Position numbers and translations under genes: made by a program | DNA from: Halalkalibacterium ligniniphilum | GTDB taxonomy: Bacteria > Bacillota > Bacilli > Bacillales > Bacillaceae_D | Reading direction: 5' to 3' | DNA length: 39,922 nt | Assembly: GCF_000334155.1 (NCBI RefSeq) | Contig: NZ_ANNK01000134.1 | Location: 1-39,922, forward strand | The notes under the pieces: generated by a model | The model's database searches: none | Told to the model about the DNA's origin: nothing | What the model saw: the letters and a program-made list of their open reading frames with translations, nothing else | Shown: positions 8,087 to 17,160 of the stretch, piece by piece | How the letters are laid out: each line of letters opens with the position of its first letter | How positions within the stretch are numbered: the stretch's first letter is position 1

Positions 8087-9214
8087 ATGCGGTTTGAAGA
8101 ATTACCAACACCATGTTATGTAGTCGATGAAGGTCTTCTGGAAAAAAACCTAAAAATCCTGAACGGCGTCATGCAACGTACAGGATGTAAGATTATATTG
8201 GCACAAAAAGCATTTTCGATGTTTAAGATGTATCCTCTCATTGCAGAGTATTTAAGTGGTACGACAGCAAGCGGCTTATTCGAGGCTCGCCTCGGCTACG
8301 AGGAAATGGGCAAAGAAAATCATGTCTTTGCCCCTGCCTATCGTGAGGATGAAATCGAGGAAATTATCTCGATTTGTGACCATATCATCTTTAACTCCTT
8401 CTCACAGCTGGAAAAATATAAAGAGAAAGTGCTTCAAGCTGGTAAAAAAGTGGGCTTGCGCATCAATCCTGAATGCTCTACCCAAGATGGTCATGCCATT
8501 TATGATCCGTGCTCACCAGGTTCTCGGTTTGGTGTAACCAAAGAGCAGTTTCGTCCCGAATTGCTTGAAGGTGTTTCAGGGCTGCATTTCCACACACTTT
8601 GTCAACAAAACGCTGACGATTTAGCAACCACTCTTGAAGCAGTGGTAGAAAAGTTTGGACAGTGGCTCCCGCAGATGGAATGGATCAACTTCGGCGGCGG
8701 TCACCATATCACAAGAGAAGACTATAACATTCCATTACTTGAAAAATGCATTAAAAGCATGCAGGAAAAATACGGTTTAGAAGTCTATCTTGAACCAGGT
8801 GAAGCTGTTGCTCTCAATGCTGGATATCTTGTGACGACCGTCCAAGATACAATCCAAAATGGAGTCGATATTGCGATTCTTGACACTTCTGCATCTTGTC
8901 ATATGCCTGATGTATTGGAAATGCCTTACCGTCCCCCTCTTTTAGGATCAGGAGAAGCAGGAGAGAAGCCATTTCTTTATCGACTTGGCGGCTCAACCTG
9001 TATGGCAGGCGATGTAATAGGCGATTATTCATTTGATCAACCATTAAAAATCGGCGATCGTTTAATTTTTGGTGATATGGCGATTTACTCAATGGTGAAG
9101 AACACGACGTTTAACGGTATGGGACTTCCAGCCATTGCTATACAAGATAAAAACGGAGATTGTCAGGTCGTACGCGAATTTGGCTATCAAGATTTTAAGA
9201 TGAGACTAGCTTAA
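8087..9214 (+). CDS. nspC: Carboxynorspermidine/carboxyspermidine decarboxylase
   Basis: A fold-type III PLP decarboxylase (alanine-racemase-like barrel plus C-terminal beta domain) that removes CO2 from carboxyspermidine or carboxynorspermidine. The PLP lysine is in IILAQKAFSMF (K41). Further family motifs are GLHFHTLCQQN, the phosphate-binding INFGGGHH, YLEPGEAV and the C-terminal catalytic-Cys region LGGSTCMAGD. It follows the synthase almost without a gap: ATG 8087 begins one base after the previous stop. An in-frame TTG at 8075 would overlap by 11 bases and cannot be excluded because the Shine-Dalgarno is weak for both. At 375 residues it has the family's usual length. A terminator follows at 9271-9304. 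Confidence 0.92.
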   Translation: MRFEELPTPCYVVDEGLLEKNLKILNGVMQRTGCKIILAQKAFSMFKMYPLIAEYLSGTTASGLFEARLGYEEMGKENHVFAPAYREDEIEEIISICDHIIFNSFSQLEKYKEKVLQAGKKVGLRINPECSTQDGHAIYDPCSPGSRFGVTKEQFRPELLEGVSGLHFHTLCQQNADDLATTLEAVVEKFGQWLPQMEWINFGGGHHITREDYNIPLLEKCIKSMQEKYGLEVYLEPGEAVALNAGYLVTTVQDTIQNGVDIAILDTSASCHMPDVLEMPYRPPLLGSGEAGEKPFLYRLGGSTCMAGDVIGDYSFDQPLKIGDRLIFGDMAIYSMVKNTTFNGMGLPAIAIQDKNGDCQVVREFGYQDFKMRLA

Positions 9215-9270
9215 AATTCATAAGTGATATATCTCTGTAATAAAAAAATGTCCCTCACACAGGGCTTTTA

Positions 9271-9310
9271 AAGAACCAGATTCTGAAACATGAATCTGGT
9301 TCTTTGTCTA
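9271..9310 (+). terminator. Terminator after nspC
   Basis: A perfect 13-bp stem, AAGAACCAGATTC (9271-9283) with GAATCTGGTTCTT (9292-9304), with an 8-base loop. The T tract is short (TTCTTTGTCT). It lies 56 bases after the nspC stop. Confidence 0.8.
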
Positions 9311-9455
9311 ATAAACGGATAAAATCATTTATCTTTCTTACCATATACTTTTAGTCTTGGCTCAACCTAGAGTATCATCTAACTTAACTTTTTCAAATCC
9401 TAACCTTAGGATTGTCCTTAAAAGTGATATTGAGTTAAGCCTTTTGCAATTTTCT

Positions 9456-9496
9456 AAGAAAAAACGCATGTGATTTCATAAAGAAATACATGCGTT
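9456..9496 (-). terminator. Terminator of the ribose operon
   Basis: Stem AACGCATGT (9463-9471) with ACATGCGTT (9488-9496). Read on the minus strand it is followed by a run of T (the plus strand has AAGAAAAAA to its left). It lies about 48 bases beyond the rbsB stop. Confidence 0.8.
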
Positions 9497-9543
9497 CTAT
9501 TTGATAATCTCTTTGAGATCAAACTGCCTAGTCTTCACCGCTT

Positions 9544-10488
9544 TTATTGGACTAATTCAAGTTCAACAGGAATAAACTCCTCCACTGTATTACCTTCGTT
9601 TACTTCAATAGCAATTTGAATAGCTTGAACACCAATTGCTTCAGGCTTCTGCGCCACTGTGGCAGCCATTTTTCCATCTTCAACAGCTTTTACTGCATCA
9701 TCCGTTGCATCAAAACCAACCACTAATACATCTTCAATCCCTGCACTTTCCAATGCAACAATTGCTCCTAGTGCCATCTCATCATTATGAGCAAAAATGG
9801 CATCGATTTCACGGTTACTTTGTAAGATGTTTTCCATTACCGTCAACCCTTGTGCACGGTCAAAATCAGCAGATTGACGTGCAACAACTTCAATTCCAGT
9901 TTCATTTGTAATTGAATTATTGAACCCTTCACCCCGTTCACGAGCTGCAGAAGAACCAGGAATCCCTTCTAATTCAACAACTTTTCCAGCTCCACCAAGC
10001 TGCTCAATAATAAATGCTCCTGCCATTTCTCCACCTGCAATGTTATCAGAGGCAATATGAGCGACTACCTCTCCACCTTCCGCGTTACGATCTACTGTAA
10101 TAACTGGAATTCCTGCATCGTTTGCAGCTTTAATCGAAGATGTAATCGCTTCTGAATCTGCTGGGTTTATAAGCAGTACTTGAACACCTTGCTGAATTAA
10201 ATCTTCAATGTCGTTCGCTTGTTTCGATGGATCATTTTGCGCATCTACCGTCGTAATCTCAATACCATGTTTTGCCGCTTCTGCTTCAGCACCTTCATTT
10301 AATGTCACAAAGAATGGATTGTTTAATGTTGAAATCGAGAAACCAACTTTAAGCGTTGCATCCTCTGTACCTTGATTCTCACTACTTGTCGTGTTACTAG
10401 AACCTGGTGCATCTGTTGAACAACCAACTAGAAATAATACCCCAACGATTGCAAATAGAAATCCTTTTACCCATTGCTTCATGTTCAT
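9544..10488 (-). CDS. rbsB: Ribose ABC transporter substrate-binding lipoprotein
   Basis: A 314-residue pentose-binding protein of the periplasmic-binding-protein type 1 class, anchored to the outer face of the membrane. An N-terminal signal peptide ends in the lipobox LVGC (about residues 20-23), then a Ser/Thr/Glu linker. The mature domain starts with LKVGFSISTLNNPFFVTLNEG and contains the ribose-binding INPADSEAI, VDRNAEGGEV and FAHNDEMALGA segments that mark RbsB. It is the last gene of the operon, 26 bases after rbsC. The sequence is intact, so ribose capture should still work despite the dead rbsD. Confidence 0.95.
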   Translation of the reverse strand: MNMKQWVKGFLFAIVGVLFLVGCSTDAPGSSNTTSSENQGTEDATLKVGFSISTLNNPFFVTLNEGAEAEAAKHGIEITTVDAQNDPSKQANDIEDLIQQGVQVLLINPADSEAITSSIKAANDAGIPVITVDRNAEGGEVVAHIASDNIAGGEMAGAFIIEQLGGAGKVVELEGIPGSSAARERGEGFNNSITNETGIEVVARQSADFDRAQGLTVMENILQSNREIDAIFAHNDEMALGAIVALESAGIEDVLVVGFDATDDAVKAVEDGKMAATVAQKPEAIGVQAIQIAIEVNEGNTVEEFIPVELELVQ

Positions 10489-10514
10489 TTCCCCCTTGTT
10501 ATTAGTGTGATAGA

Positions 10515-11450
10515 TTAAGCTGACTTTTTACGATCTAATAAGACTGCTAGTAGAATAACCCCTCCTTTAATTACTTGTTGGTAGAACGATGATACATTTA
10601 ATAAATTAAGACCATTATTCAAAATTCCAATAATTAAGGCCCCAATTAACGTTCCAAAGATCCAGCCACGTCCACCTGTTAAACTCGTTCCGCCGAGAAC
10701 AACTGCTGCAATTGCATCTAATTCATAGGTTGTTCCAGCTGTTGGTTGTGCCGAATCTAATCGTGAAGTTAAAATAATTCCAGCTAATGCTGCGAGTAAG
10801 CCTGTCAAAGAGTAGACGTAGATTTTGATACGCTCAACTTTTAACCCTGATAAAATAGATGCTTCCTCGTTTCCCCCGATCGCGTACACACTGCGACCGA
10901 ATGTTGTTTTCTTTAAAATAAAATAGAGAATACCATAAGCAATTAACATACTGATTACAGGAAACGGAATATAAAAAACATAGCCACTTCCCATCATTTG
11001 AAATGTAAAACTATCAGAAAGTCCAGTAATCGGACGGCCCTCTGTATAAACGAGTGTTAGACCCCGATAAATCGTCATTGTTGCTAAAGTAGCAATAAAA
11101 GGTGCGACTTTTCCCTTTGTAATGATTAATCCATTCATTGCTCCCATCACAGCACCAGCTAAAAGCCCAAGCAATATGGCAAGGATAGGATCCATCCCCC
11201 CTGTTAGCATACCTGCTGTAATAGCTGCAGCAAGCGCTAAGATTGAACCAACAGATAAATCTATTCCACCTGTTAAAATGACAAACGTCATACCAAATGC
11301 AATCAACGCATTAATCGATACTTGACGTAACACATTCAACAGGTTATTTATCGTTAAAAAGTCATTACTAAGAATCGATAAGATGATGATTAATAAAGAA
11401 AGACCGATTAGTGGACCTAGCTTTTGAATTGTATTAAGAGAACGCTTCAT
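10515..11450 (-). CDS. rbsC: Ribose ABC transporter permease
   Basis: A 311-residue membrane permease with about eight to ten hydrophobic segments. It has the family signature [20 protein letters not shown] (about 58-77) and a second conserved block, [19 protein letters not shown]. Its ATG (11450) overlaps the rbsA TGA in an ATGA arrangement, so the two are translationally coupled. It forms the membrane pore with RbsA energising it from the cytosol and RbsB delivering ribose. Confidence 0.95.
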   Translation of the reverse strand: MKRSLNTIQKLGPLIGLSLLIIILSILSNDFLTINNLLNVLRQVSINALIAFGMTFVILTGGIDLSVGSILALAAAITAGMLTGGMDPILAILLGLLAGAVMGAMNGLIITKGKVAPFIATLATMTIYRGLTLVYTEGRPITGLSDSFTFQMMGSGYVFYIPFPVISMLIAYGILYFILKKTTFGRSVYAIGGNEEASILSGLKVERIKIYVYSLTGLLAALAGIILTSRLDSAQPTAGTTYELDAIAAVVLGGTSLTGGRGWIFGTLIGALIIGILNNGLNLLNVSSFYQQVIKGGVILLAVLLDRKKSA

Positions 11451-12955
11451 GTTCCTTTCCCTCCCGTTGCTGCTTGCATGATACCCTCCTGATCCGCATC
11501 CTCACGATTAATAATAGCTGTTACCCTACCTTCGTGAACAACCATAATTCGGTCACTCATCCCTAAGATTTCAGGTAACTCAGAAGAAACCATAATAATG
11601 GAGACCCCTTTTTCTGCTAGTTCATTCATAATGTTATAAATTTCTTTCTTGGCACCAACATCAACCCCTCTAGTCGGTTCATCTAAAATTAAGACGCGTG
11701 GGTTAATACCAAGCCATTTGCCGATAACGACTTTTTGTTGATTGCCCCCGCTTAGTGACTTCACGATTTGTTCTGAGCCTGATGTTTTAACACGTAGCTT
11801 TCGAATCATCTCTTCCGCAAAGGCATTTTCCTTCTTCGATCGCATCACGCCATAGCTAGAGAGTGAGTTCAAATTAGTGAGTGTTAAGTTTTCTCGAACC
11901 GTTAGCCCCAGTACTAATCCCTCACTTTTGCGATCTTCGGTAATAAATCCGATTCCTTCTTTAATCGCATCATACGGATTTTTAATACTCACTTGTTTGT
12001 TATCAAGGTAAATTCTTCCGCTATGTGTCGGCAAAGACCCAAAAATTGCTTCCATAATTTCTGTGCGTCCTGCCCCCATTAATCCAGCCACTCCAAATAT
12101 TTCGCCTTTCCCTACAGAAAAGCTCACATCTTGAAAATAACCATCGCTAGTTAGCCCTTCAACACGTACTCGTTCGCCTTCTGGTCTTACCGTCCGTTCA
12201 GGAAAACGCTCCCCTAGCTCACGTCCTACCATCATTTTGACGATTTCATCAAAGTTCGTATCTTTAATGCTCTTCGTTCCAACCGATGAACCATCTCGTA
12301 AAACGGTAATCCGATCACAAACTCTGAATATTTCTTCCATTCGATGTGAAATATAAACGATGCCGACACCTTGATCTCTCAATCTTAAAATCACCTTGAA
12401 TAAAGCCTCAATTTCTCGATCGGTTAACGCTGCAGTTGGCTCATCCATGATGAGAATATCGCCATTAATGGATACTGCGCGAGCAATTTCAACCATTTGC
12501 TGTTGACCAACTGACAAATGACCTGCCTCAACATTGGGATCGATATCTACCCCTAAACGCTGTAAATACTCCCTTGTTTTCTTTATCATTTCTTTAGTTT
12601 TAATAATGCCAGTTTTGCCATACGTTAACTGCCGGCCAAGAAAGATATTTTCAGCAACGGTTAATTGTGGAATGATGTTTAACTCTTGATGCATAACGGC
12701 AATACCCATTTCCTCCGCTTCCTTTGCCGTTTTAAAATCAACCTCTTTTCCTTTAATAGAAATGACTCCTTTATCACGACTGTAAATACCCGTAAGGATT
12801 TTCATAAGCGTCGACTTACCTGCACCATTTTCTCCCATCAATGCATGGATTTCACCTGGAAGTAATTCAAAATTAACCTTGTTTAGAACATTAACTGAAC
12901 TGAAACTTTTACAAATATTACTCATCTGCACTAATGATTCAAATTGGTTTGACAT
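11447..12955 (-). CDS. rbsA: Ribose ABC transporter ATPase (two nucleotide-binding domains)
   Basis: A 502-residue fused ATPase. Domain 1 has Walker [10 protein letters not shown], signature [14 protein letters not shown] and Walker [13 protein letters not shown]. Domain 2 begins around residue 260, with a degenerate Walker A (GLMGAGRTE, as usual in this family), signature [14 protein letters not shown] and [14 protein letters not shown] start it at ATG 12955, which has GGGGGTGAT about eight bases upstream. The frame stays open four codons further (GTG 12967), but those codons are the old tail of rbsD. Expression may depend on translation arriving from the broken rbsD, so its coupling could be weakened. 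Confidence 0.95.
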   Translation of the reverse strand: MSNQFESLVQMSNICKSFSSVNVLNKVNFELLPGEIHALMGENGAGKSTLMKILTGIYSRDKGVISIKGKEVDFKTAKEAEEMGIAVMHQELNIIPQLTVAENIFLGRQLTYGKTGIIKTKEMIKKTREYLQRLGVDIDPNVEAGHLSVGQQQMVEIARAVSINGDILIMDEPTAALTDREIEALFKVILRLRDQGVGIVYISHRMEEIFRVCDRITVLRDGSSVGTKSIKDTNFDEIVKMMVGRELGERFPERTVRPEGERVRVEGLTSDGYFQDVSFSVGKGEIFGVAGLMGAGRTEIMEAIFGSLPTHSGRIYLDNKQVSIKNPYDAIKEGIGFITEDRKSEGLVLGLTVRENLTLTNLNSLSSYGVMRSKKENAFAEEMIRKLRVKTSGSEQIVKSLSGGNQQKVVIGKWLGINPRVLILDEPTRGVDVGAKKEIYNIMNELAEKGVSIIMVSSELPEILGMSDRIMVVHEGRVTAIINREDADQEGIMQAATGGKGT

Positions 12956-12956
12956 T

Positions 12957-13342
12957 AAAAAAATCACCCCCGCATGTAAAATGCTATTTGCATAAGGCTT
13001 GCCTCTCCAGCACGAATAATTGCTTTTGACCGTTGTGAAAGTTCTTTAAATGACTCATGCGTAACATATTGCGCATTCTTTCCATCAATCATTCCCTAAA
13101 TTTGTGTATGTATTGTAGGATTCATTTCACTGATCTCTGATGCAAGTGTGATAGATTCAACTTCCATGTCCGCTAAAATAATTTCTAATGTATCAATGAA
13201 ACTTGGTATACCTACTTTCATTGATAGATCAATCCGCTTTACATGGTCAGGAATCGGCAATTACAATGAAATCTGTATGACCTAGCTTTGCCAATACTTC
13301 TGAAATATGGCTGTTTAAGATAACGTTATTTTTCACCTTCAT
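12957..13342 (-). pseudogene. rbsD: rbsD (D-ribose pyranase), decayed
   Basis: RbsD interconverts the pyranose and furanose forms of ribose for RbsK. Three pieces of the protein can be read: the start (ATG 13342, VILNSHISEVLAKLGHTDFI), the middle (HVKRIDLSMKVGIPSFID through SEISEMNPTI) and the end ([13 protein letters not shown] then ILHAGVIF). They are separated by a short deletion where GCCGAT is followed directly by TCCTGACC (the usual A-D-A-G-L-P-I-P is lost), an in-frame TAG after HTQI, and a one-base deletion before YANSILHAG. The stop codon also appears lost, since a T7 run turns VIF-stop into VIFL and joins the rbsA frame. With several lesions this is not a sequencing slip. Confidence 0.9.
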
Positions 13343-13362
13343 CACCTACCTTTGTTACCGAA

Positions 13363-14253
13363 TCATTGTGTTAGCCCTCTTTTATTTAGAAATGCCTCTA
13401 CCTTTTCCCTAGTTGGCATACCGCTTTGTGCACCTAACTTTGTCACAGCTAATGCCCCAACCGCTGATGCAAATCGGCAAGCCTCTTTTAAATCCTTATT
13501 CTCTGATAAGGCAACTGCTAGAGCACCATTAAATGAATCACCTGCCCCTGTCGTATCTATAACTTCAACAGAAAAACTTTCTAAGTGGGTTGGGGTGCCT
13601 TTATGTAAAAAGCTAACCCCCTTTTCTCCTTTAGTAATAATTAGCTTATCAATAAGATTGGCAACATCCACCAACGCAAATTCATCTACCTCATGTTCGT
13701 TTGGGGTTAAATATGTAATCTTCTCAAGCAAAGATTGTGCTAAAGGTTGGATAGGTGCTGGATTCAAAATAACCGGCACGCCGTGCTTATGCGCTAGTTC
13801 AATCGAATATTCAACGGTCTTAATCGGAATTTCTAATTGAAGTAAAACAATATCACTTACGGCGATCGTATCTTCAAACTCATCAATTAGTTCAGGTGTC
13901 ACCTCTTCATTTGCTCCAGGAACAACAATAATACTGTTATCTCCTTCGCTTAATGTAATAGAAGCAACCCCGGTACTCAAATGTGTAACCGGTTCCACAT
14001 TACATAATGAAACACCTTCTCTTTGTAAATGTTCCCTTAATTCCTTACCAAATGCATCATCACCCACTCGTCCTAAAAGCGTTACATCCGCTCCTAATCG
14101 AGCTGCCGCAACCGCTTGGTTGGCTCCTTTACCTCCAGGAACCATCATGAACGATTCACCTATTAATGTCTCTCCCACCTTCGGACGCTTTTTTGTCGAC
14201 GTAATCAAATCCATATTAATACTGCCTACAACAGTAATTTTAGGTCGCTTCAT
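13363..14253 (-). CDS. rbsK: Ribokinase
   Basis: A 296-residue PfkB-family kinase that makes ribose-5-phosphate from ribose and ATP. The N-terminal GSINMDLI and the substrate-binding GGKGANQAVAAARLGADV (about 38-55) are followed by the C-terminal anion-hole motif DTTGAGDSFNGALA, whose Asp is the catalytic base. It starts at ATG 14253, nine bases after the repressor gene, with GAGGAAGTGA upstream. The reading frame is clean. Inside it lies a one-mismatch copy of the operon's palindromic operator (13984-13997). Confidence 0.95.
   Translation of the reverse strand: MKRPKITVVGSINMDLITSTKKRPKVGETLIGESFMMVPGGKGANQAVAAARLGADVTLLGRVGDDAFGKELREHLQREGVSLCNVEPVTHLSTGVASITLSEGDNSIIVVPGANEEVTPELIDEFEDTIAVSDIVLLQLEIPIKTVEYSIELAHKHGVPVILNPAPIQPLAQSLLEKITYLTPNEHEVDEFALVDVANLIDKLIITKGEKGVSFLHKGTPTHLESFSVEVIDTTGAGDSFNGALAVALSENKDLKEACRFASAVGALAVTKLGAQSGMPTREKVEAFLNKRGLTQ
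13984..13997. promoter_or_regulatory. Possible internal RbsR operator within rbsK
   Basis: TGTAACCGGTTCCA matches the palindrome before rbsR (TGTAACCGGTTACA) at 13 of 14 positions. It falls in codons for an ordinary ribokinase stretch (EPVTHL), so chance is possible. Confidence 0.3.
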
Positions 14254-14262
14254 CTGAATTTT

Positions 14263-15249
14263 TCACTTCCTCTTTGTCGATTGTCGTTCAATCAATTGTA
14301 CGTCAAACGAGTAGGATCCTTGAGACTTTTCAAACCTTCCTTCGATTAAATTAATTAAAGTCTCTGCCGCTCGGTATCCCATTTCATAGATCGGCTGTGC
14401 AATTGTCGAAAGCTGTGGACTTGTCACTTCGCATAAATAGATACCATCAAACCCAATAACCGCTAAATCGTCTGGTACAACTCTTCCTGTTTGCTCAGCT
14501 GCTTTTAATACACCAACAGCCATGACGTCGTTTCCTGCAAATATTCCATCAACGTCTGGATTATTTAACAATAACTCCTTCGTCACCTCTGTCGTTTTTT
14601 TTATATCATAGCTTCCATTTGCAATTAGAGTTTCTTCTAACATACCATTACTTTCCATCTCATCATAATAACCAAAACATCGATCATCTGCCGTACTAAT
14701 ATGAAGCGGCCCGCGAATATGTGCAATTTTTTTACAGCCAATATCAATTAAATAACGCGTTGCTTTTCGTGCTCCCTCATAGTTCTTTGAAGCGATTATT
14801 GGAACATTACTTTCAAAGATTCGGTCTAATGAAATAATTGGAACGTTTAGTCCATCAACATCACTAGCTGTAAGCGTGCTCGTTACAATAATGAATCCAT
14901 CGACATATTTTTGTTTTAAAACTTCTATATATTCTTTTTCCTTACCCGCTTTCTCATCACTATTACAAAGAATCAACGTATAATTATTCTTGTTCAAGAC
15001 ATCTTCAACCGCTCTAGCCAATTCAGGAAAAAATGGATTTTTAATATCAGGAACAATTAAACCTATTGTTTTTGATGATTTTTTATATAGACTTCGTGCA
15101 ACTGAATTCGGTGTGTAATTTAATGCTTGGATTGCTGCCAACACTTTTTTTCTTGTATCTTCATTTACATATCCATTGCTATTTAACACCCTTGATACTG
15201 TCGCAACAGAGACCTCTGCTTCCTTTGCTACATCTCGAATCGTTGCCAT
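14263..15249 (-). CDS. rbsR: LacI-family ribose operon repressor
   Basis: A 328-residue LacI/GalR regulator. The helix-turn-helix MATIRDVAKEAEVSVATVSR and hinge (NSVARSLYKKS) occupy residues 1-60; a periplasmic-binding-like effector domain (IGLIVPDIKNPFF onward) fills the rest. The start is ATG 15249 with GGAGAGG upstream; the open frame reaches back to 15324, but those codons run through the operator. As first gene of rbsRK(D)ACB, in the Bacillus subtilis order, it should sense ribose or a phosphorylated derivative and repress its own operon. Confidence 0.93.
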   Translation of the reverse strand: MATIRDVAKEAEVSVATVSRVLNSNGYVNEDTRKKVLAAIQALNYTPNSVARSLYKKSSKTIGLIVPDIKNPFFPELARAVEDVLNKNNYTLILCNSDEKAGKEKEYIEVLKQKYVDGFIIVTSTLTASDVDGLNVPIISLDRIFESNVPIIASKNYEGARKATRYLIDIGCKKIAHIRGPLHISTADDRCFGYYDEMESNGMLEETLIANGSYDIKKTTEVTKELLLNNPDVDGIFAGNDVMAVGVLKAAEQTGRVVPDDLAVIGFDGIYLCEVTSPQLSTIAQPIYEMGYRAAETLINLIEGRFEKSQGSYSFDVQLIERQSTKRK

Positions 15250-15274
15250 ACTAACCTCTCCAGTACATAGTATG

Positions 15275-15288
15275 TGTAACCGGTTACA
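15275..15288. promoter_or_regulatory. RbsR operator upstream of the ribose operon
   Basis: A perfect 14-bp palindrome, TGTAACCGGTTACA, with the central CG typical of LacI-family operators. It lies 26 bases before the rbsR start, over the expected promoter. Confidence 0.7.
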
Positions 15289-15341
15289 TAAGTATATTTT
15301 ATATTTAATTGTATATTCTGTCAATTAAAAATTTTGATGTC

Positions 15342-15990
15342 TCAGAGCCCTACTACCAATACAAAGCTTCTAAAATAACAGGCTTTACTGTAAGAAACGG
15401 CATCACAATTAAAGCGAGTTGCAATTGCACGCTGAATTAGTTTTTGTGAGTCGAGATAACGTTGCTGTGATGTCGTGCCTCGCAAGATGACAGCTACTTA
15501 ATCATAATCATTACCATTCGCTTCAGCAAACAACTAAATTATGACGGGGAGCAGTCGTATAGCCTGTTTTCCCTTCAAAAACGATTGATATATAAATCGA
15601 CTGTCTGGTCGGATCCATTGATTTGTTTTTTTCTATGTTCTTGTTTGACCACCAGCTTGAATTCGATAAACAGCCGTATCTGCTTGCTGACTATCTTCAT
15701 AAACGTTGAATGTTTTCTAGCTTCTTTTGCAATTAATGCGAGATCATTTGCGGTCGTCACTTGATTGGAATGATGATAGCCGTGCGGATTAACAAAATTC
15801 GTATGTGTTGCACCTAATTGACGCGCACGCTTATTCATCATGTTTACAAACGCTTGTTGACTACCTCCAATATGTACGGCAATGGCAACAGCAGCGTCAT
15901 TCCCCGATGGCAGCATCATCGCATAAAGTAATTGTTCAAGTGTTAATCGGTCACCTGGCATAATACTCGCCCTCAAGTGTATTTGGCATT
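15342..15990 (-). pseudogene. D-alanyl-D-alanine carboxypeptidase (dacA/dacF-like), 5'-truncated and frameshifted
   Basis: A remnant of a low-molecular-weight penicillin-binding protein (peptidase S11), which trims peptidoglycan stem peptides outside the membrane. The clean stretch 15976-15680 gives SIMPGDRLTLEQLLYAMMLP with the active-site SGNDAA (S-x-N) motif, then ATHTNFVNPHGYH. A frameshift near 15690 moves the protein (TAVYRIQAGGQTRT) to another frame ending in a stop. The K-T-G box survives further on as GKTGYTTAPRHNLVV, followed by a degraded C-terminal domain (ILRGTTSQQRYLDSQKLIQ). The N-terminal part with the catalytic SxxK is missing, replaced at about 15990 by the inverted-repeat segment and IS4 remnant. 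Not functional. Confidence 0.85.
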
Positions 15991-16006
15991 TAACTGATGT
16001 ACCAAA

Positions 16007-16180
16007 TGGCAGTATATTTATTCGTTATAATATAATTTATTCATTCTGATTTTGTCGCTTGACATGGAGCCTCTGGACAGATTTTTTTGAAAAGACCACA
16101 ACAACAAGCTTTTCTGGGCAATTAGCCTAACCCATCCGCCACTCCATGTAAAGCGCAATGTATTCAAAAATATACTGCCA
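16007..16180. repeat. 174-bp segment bounded by 13-bp perfect inverted repeats (MITE-like)
   Basis: TGGCAGTATATTT (16007-16019) and its exact reverse complement AAATATACTGCCA (16168-16180) bound an AT-rich 174-bp segment without a convincing gene. The size and perfect ends fit a MITE or an internally deleted IS. I see no target duplication at the ends. It lies exactly at the junction between the truncated dac pseudogene and the IS4 remnant. Confidence 0.5.
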
Positions 16181-16184
16181 CGAA

Positions 16185-16798
16185 CAGCATTTTTTATGTG
16201 CACAAACAGTTATTATTACCTGCTTAAAGAAGATTGCACAAATTGAACCTGCCTCTGAATCTCTTATTTTCAGAGACCAAGAAGTGTTTCTTAGCAATGG
16301 ACAGAATGGAACGAAAATGACCCATCCTTTACGTCTCGTTGAAACCAAAGATCGTGAAGGAAACACGGTGATCATCGTCACGAATTGCTTTGAGCTCTCC
16401 GCTAACGAAATAGGCGAGCTTTACCGCTATCATTGGAAAATCGAAACCTTCTTTAAGTGGATGAAACAGCACCTTAAAGTCAAAAGCTTCTACGGAAAAA
16501 GCGAGAATGCCGTTTGTAATCAAATCTGGATCGCTCTCATCACGTACTGTTTACAAGTTTCTATGCAACAAAGTGTCAATCATAAGAATCCCTTACTTGA
16601 CATCAAACAAACGTTGAAAACCCTCTTAATTCAATGGATTTAATGCCTTCATTCGGTCTCTTTTTAGGCAGCAACACGCTCCTCGAAGGTCGGCGAAAGC
16701 TCAACTGGGAAGAAAAATTCCGAACCATTGAGCATTAAATCGATGAAGGTGAGGTGAGCCATTTAGACGATTTAACGTACGACCCGCTGTTTAACTAG
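16185..16798 (+). mobile_element. IS4-family transposase, C-terminal remnant
   Basis: The C-terminal part of an IS4-family DDE transposase. It is readable from about 16200: RDQEVFLSNGQNGTKM, VIIVTNCFELSANEI, then YRYHWKIETFFKWMKQHLKV. The last matches the Y-(2)-R-(3)-E-(6)-K signature with His in place of Arg; the Glu is the third catalytic acid. The frame breaks near 16630 and resumes one base over (GRRKLNWEEKFRTIEH). A stop at 16736-16738 then interrupts it, and it ends DDLTYDPLFN at 16798. The N-terminal half with the first two Asp residues is absent, so the element is dead. Confidence 0.85.
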
Positions 16799-17057
16799 AG
16801 AAAAATCTGTAAAATTGCGGAAAAGGACTACCTTTTATCTTACAGTTGTTCTTTTTTTCACTTAGACTCAAATCATTAAAAGCGTAATATTCTAACTTTT
16901 TTTAACTGACTAAAAAACAGTAAGCTGACACCAACTGAATTTGTTTATGCAATGCTAATAGCACAAAATATTTTATACTCTCAGTGTTCATGAATGAATC
17001 TTTACTTATTTAATTTGAGGTTTTTCAAAGAAATACTTTTACATTTTGCACTAACTT

Positions 17058-17150
17058 TTAATAACCGACTGCCCCTCCATCGCCACGGGGATCTGCTTCC
17101 CCATACTTGACATTGGTAACTGGGTCAATCAAAATTGCTCCTGCATGTCC
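17058..17150 (-). pseudogene. Gamma-glutamyltransferase C-terminal tail
   Basis: Thirty codons before the TAA at 17058-17060 read GHAGAILIDPVTNVKYGEAD then PRGDGGAVGY, the characteristic end of a gamma-glutamyltranspeptidase small subunit. Nothing else of the gene remains; upstream DNA switches directly to the stop of the last siderophore gene, ten bases away. This marks a deletion or insertion junction at the left edge of the iron island. Confidence 0.75.
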
Positions 17151-17160
17151 CTATCAGTCC

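Larger units (their letters stand above)
9215..9543. other. Convergent intergenic region with two terminators
   Basis: Sits between the plus-strand polyamine pair and the minus-strand ribose operon. It holds a terminator for each side (9271-9310 and 9456-9496); I see nothing else in it. Confidence 0.8.

Noticed and set aside
12956-12967. GTG 12967 as the start of rbsA
   Set aside because: These four codons are the former end of rbsD (VIFL); ATG 12955 has the spaced Shine-Dalgarno.
16018-16381. Minus-strand frames opposite the IS4 remnant and inside the MITE-like segment
   Set aside because: They lack ribosome binding sites, show no family features and are explained by the transposase frame on the plus strand.
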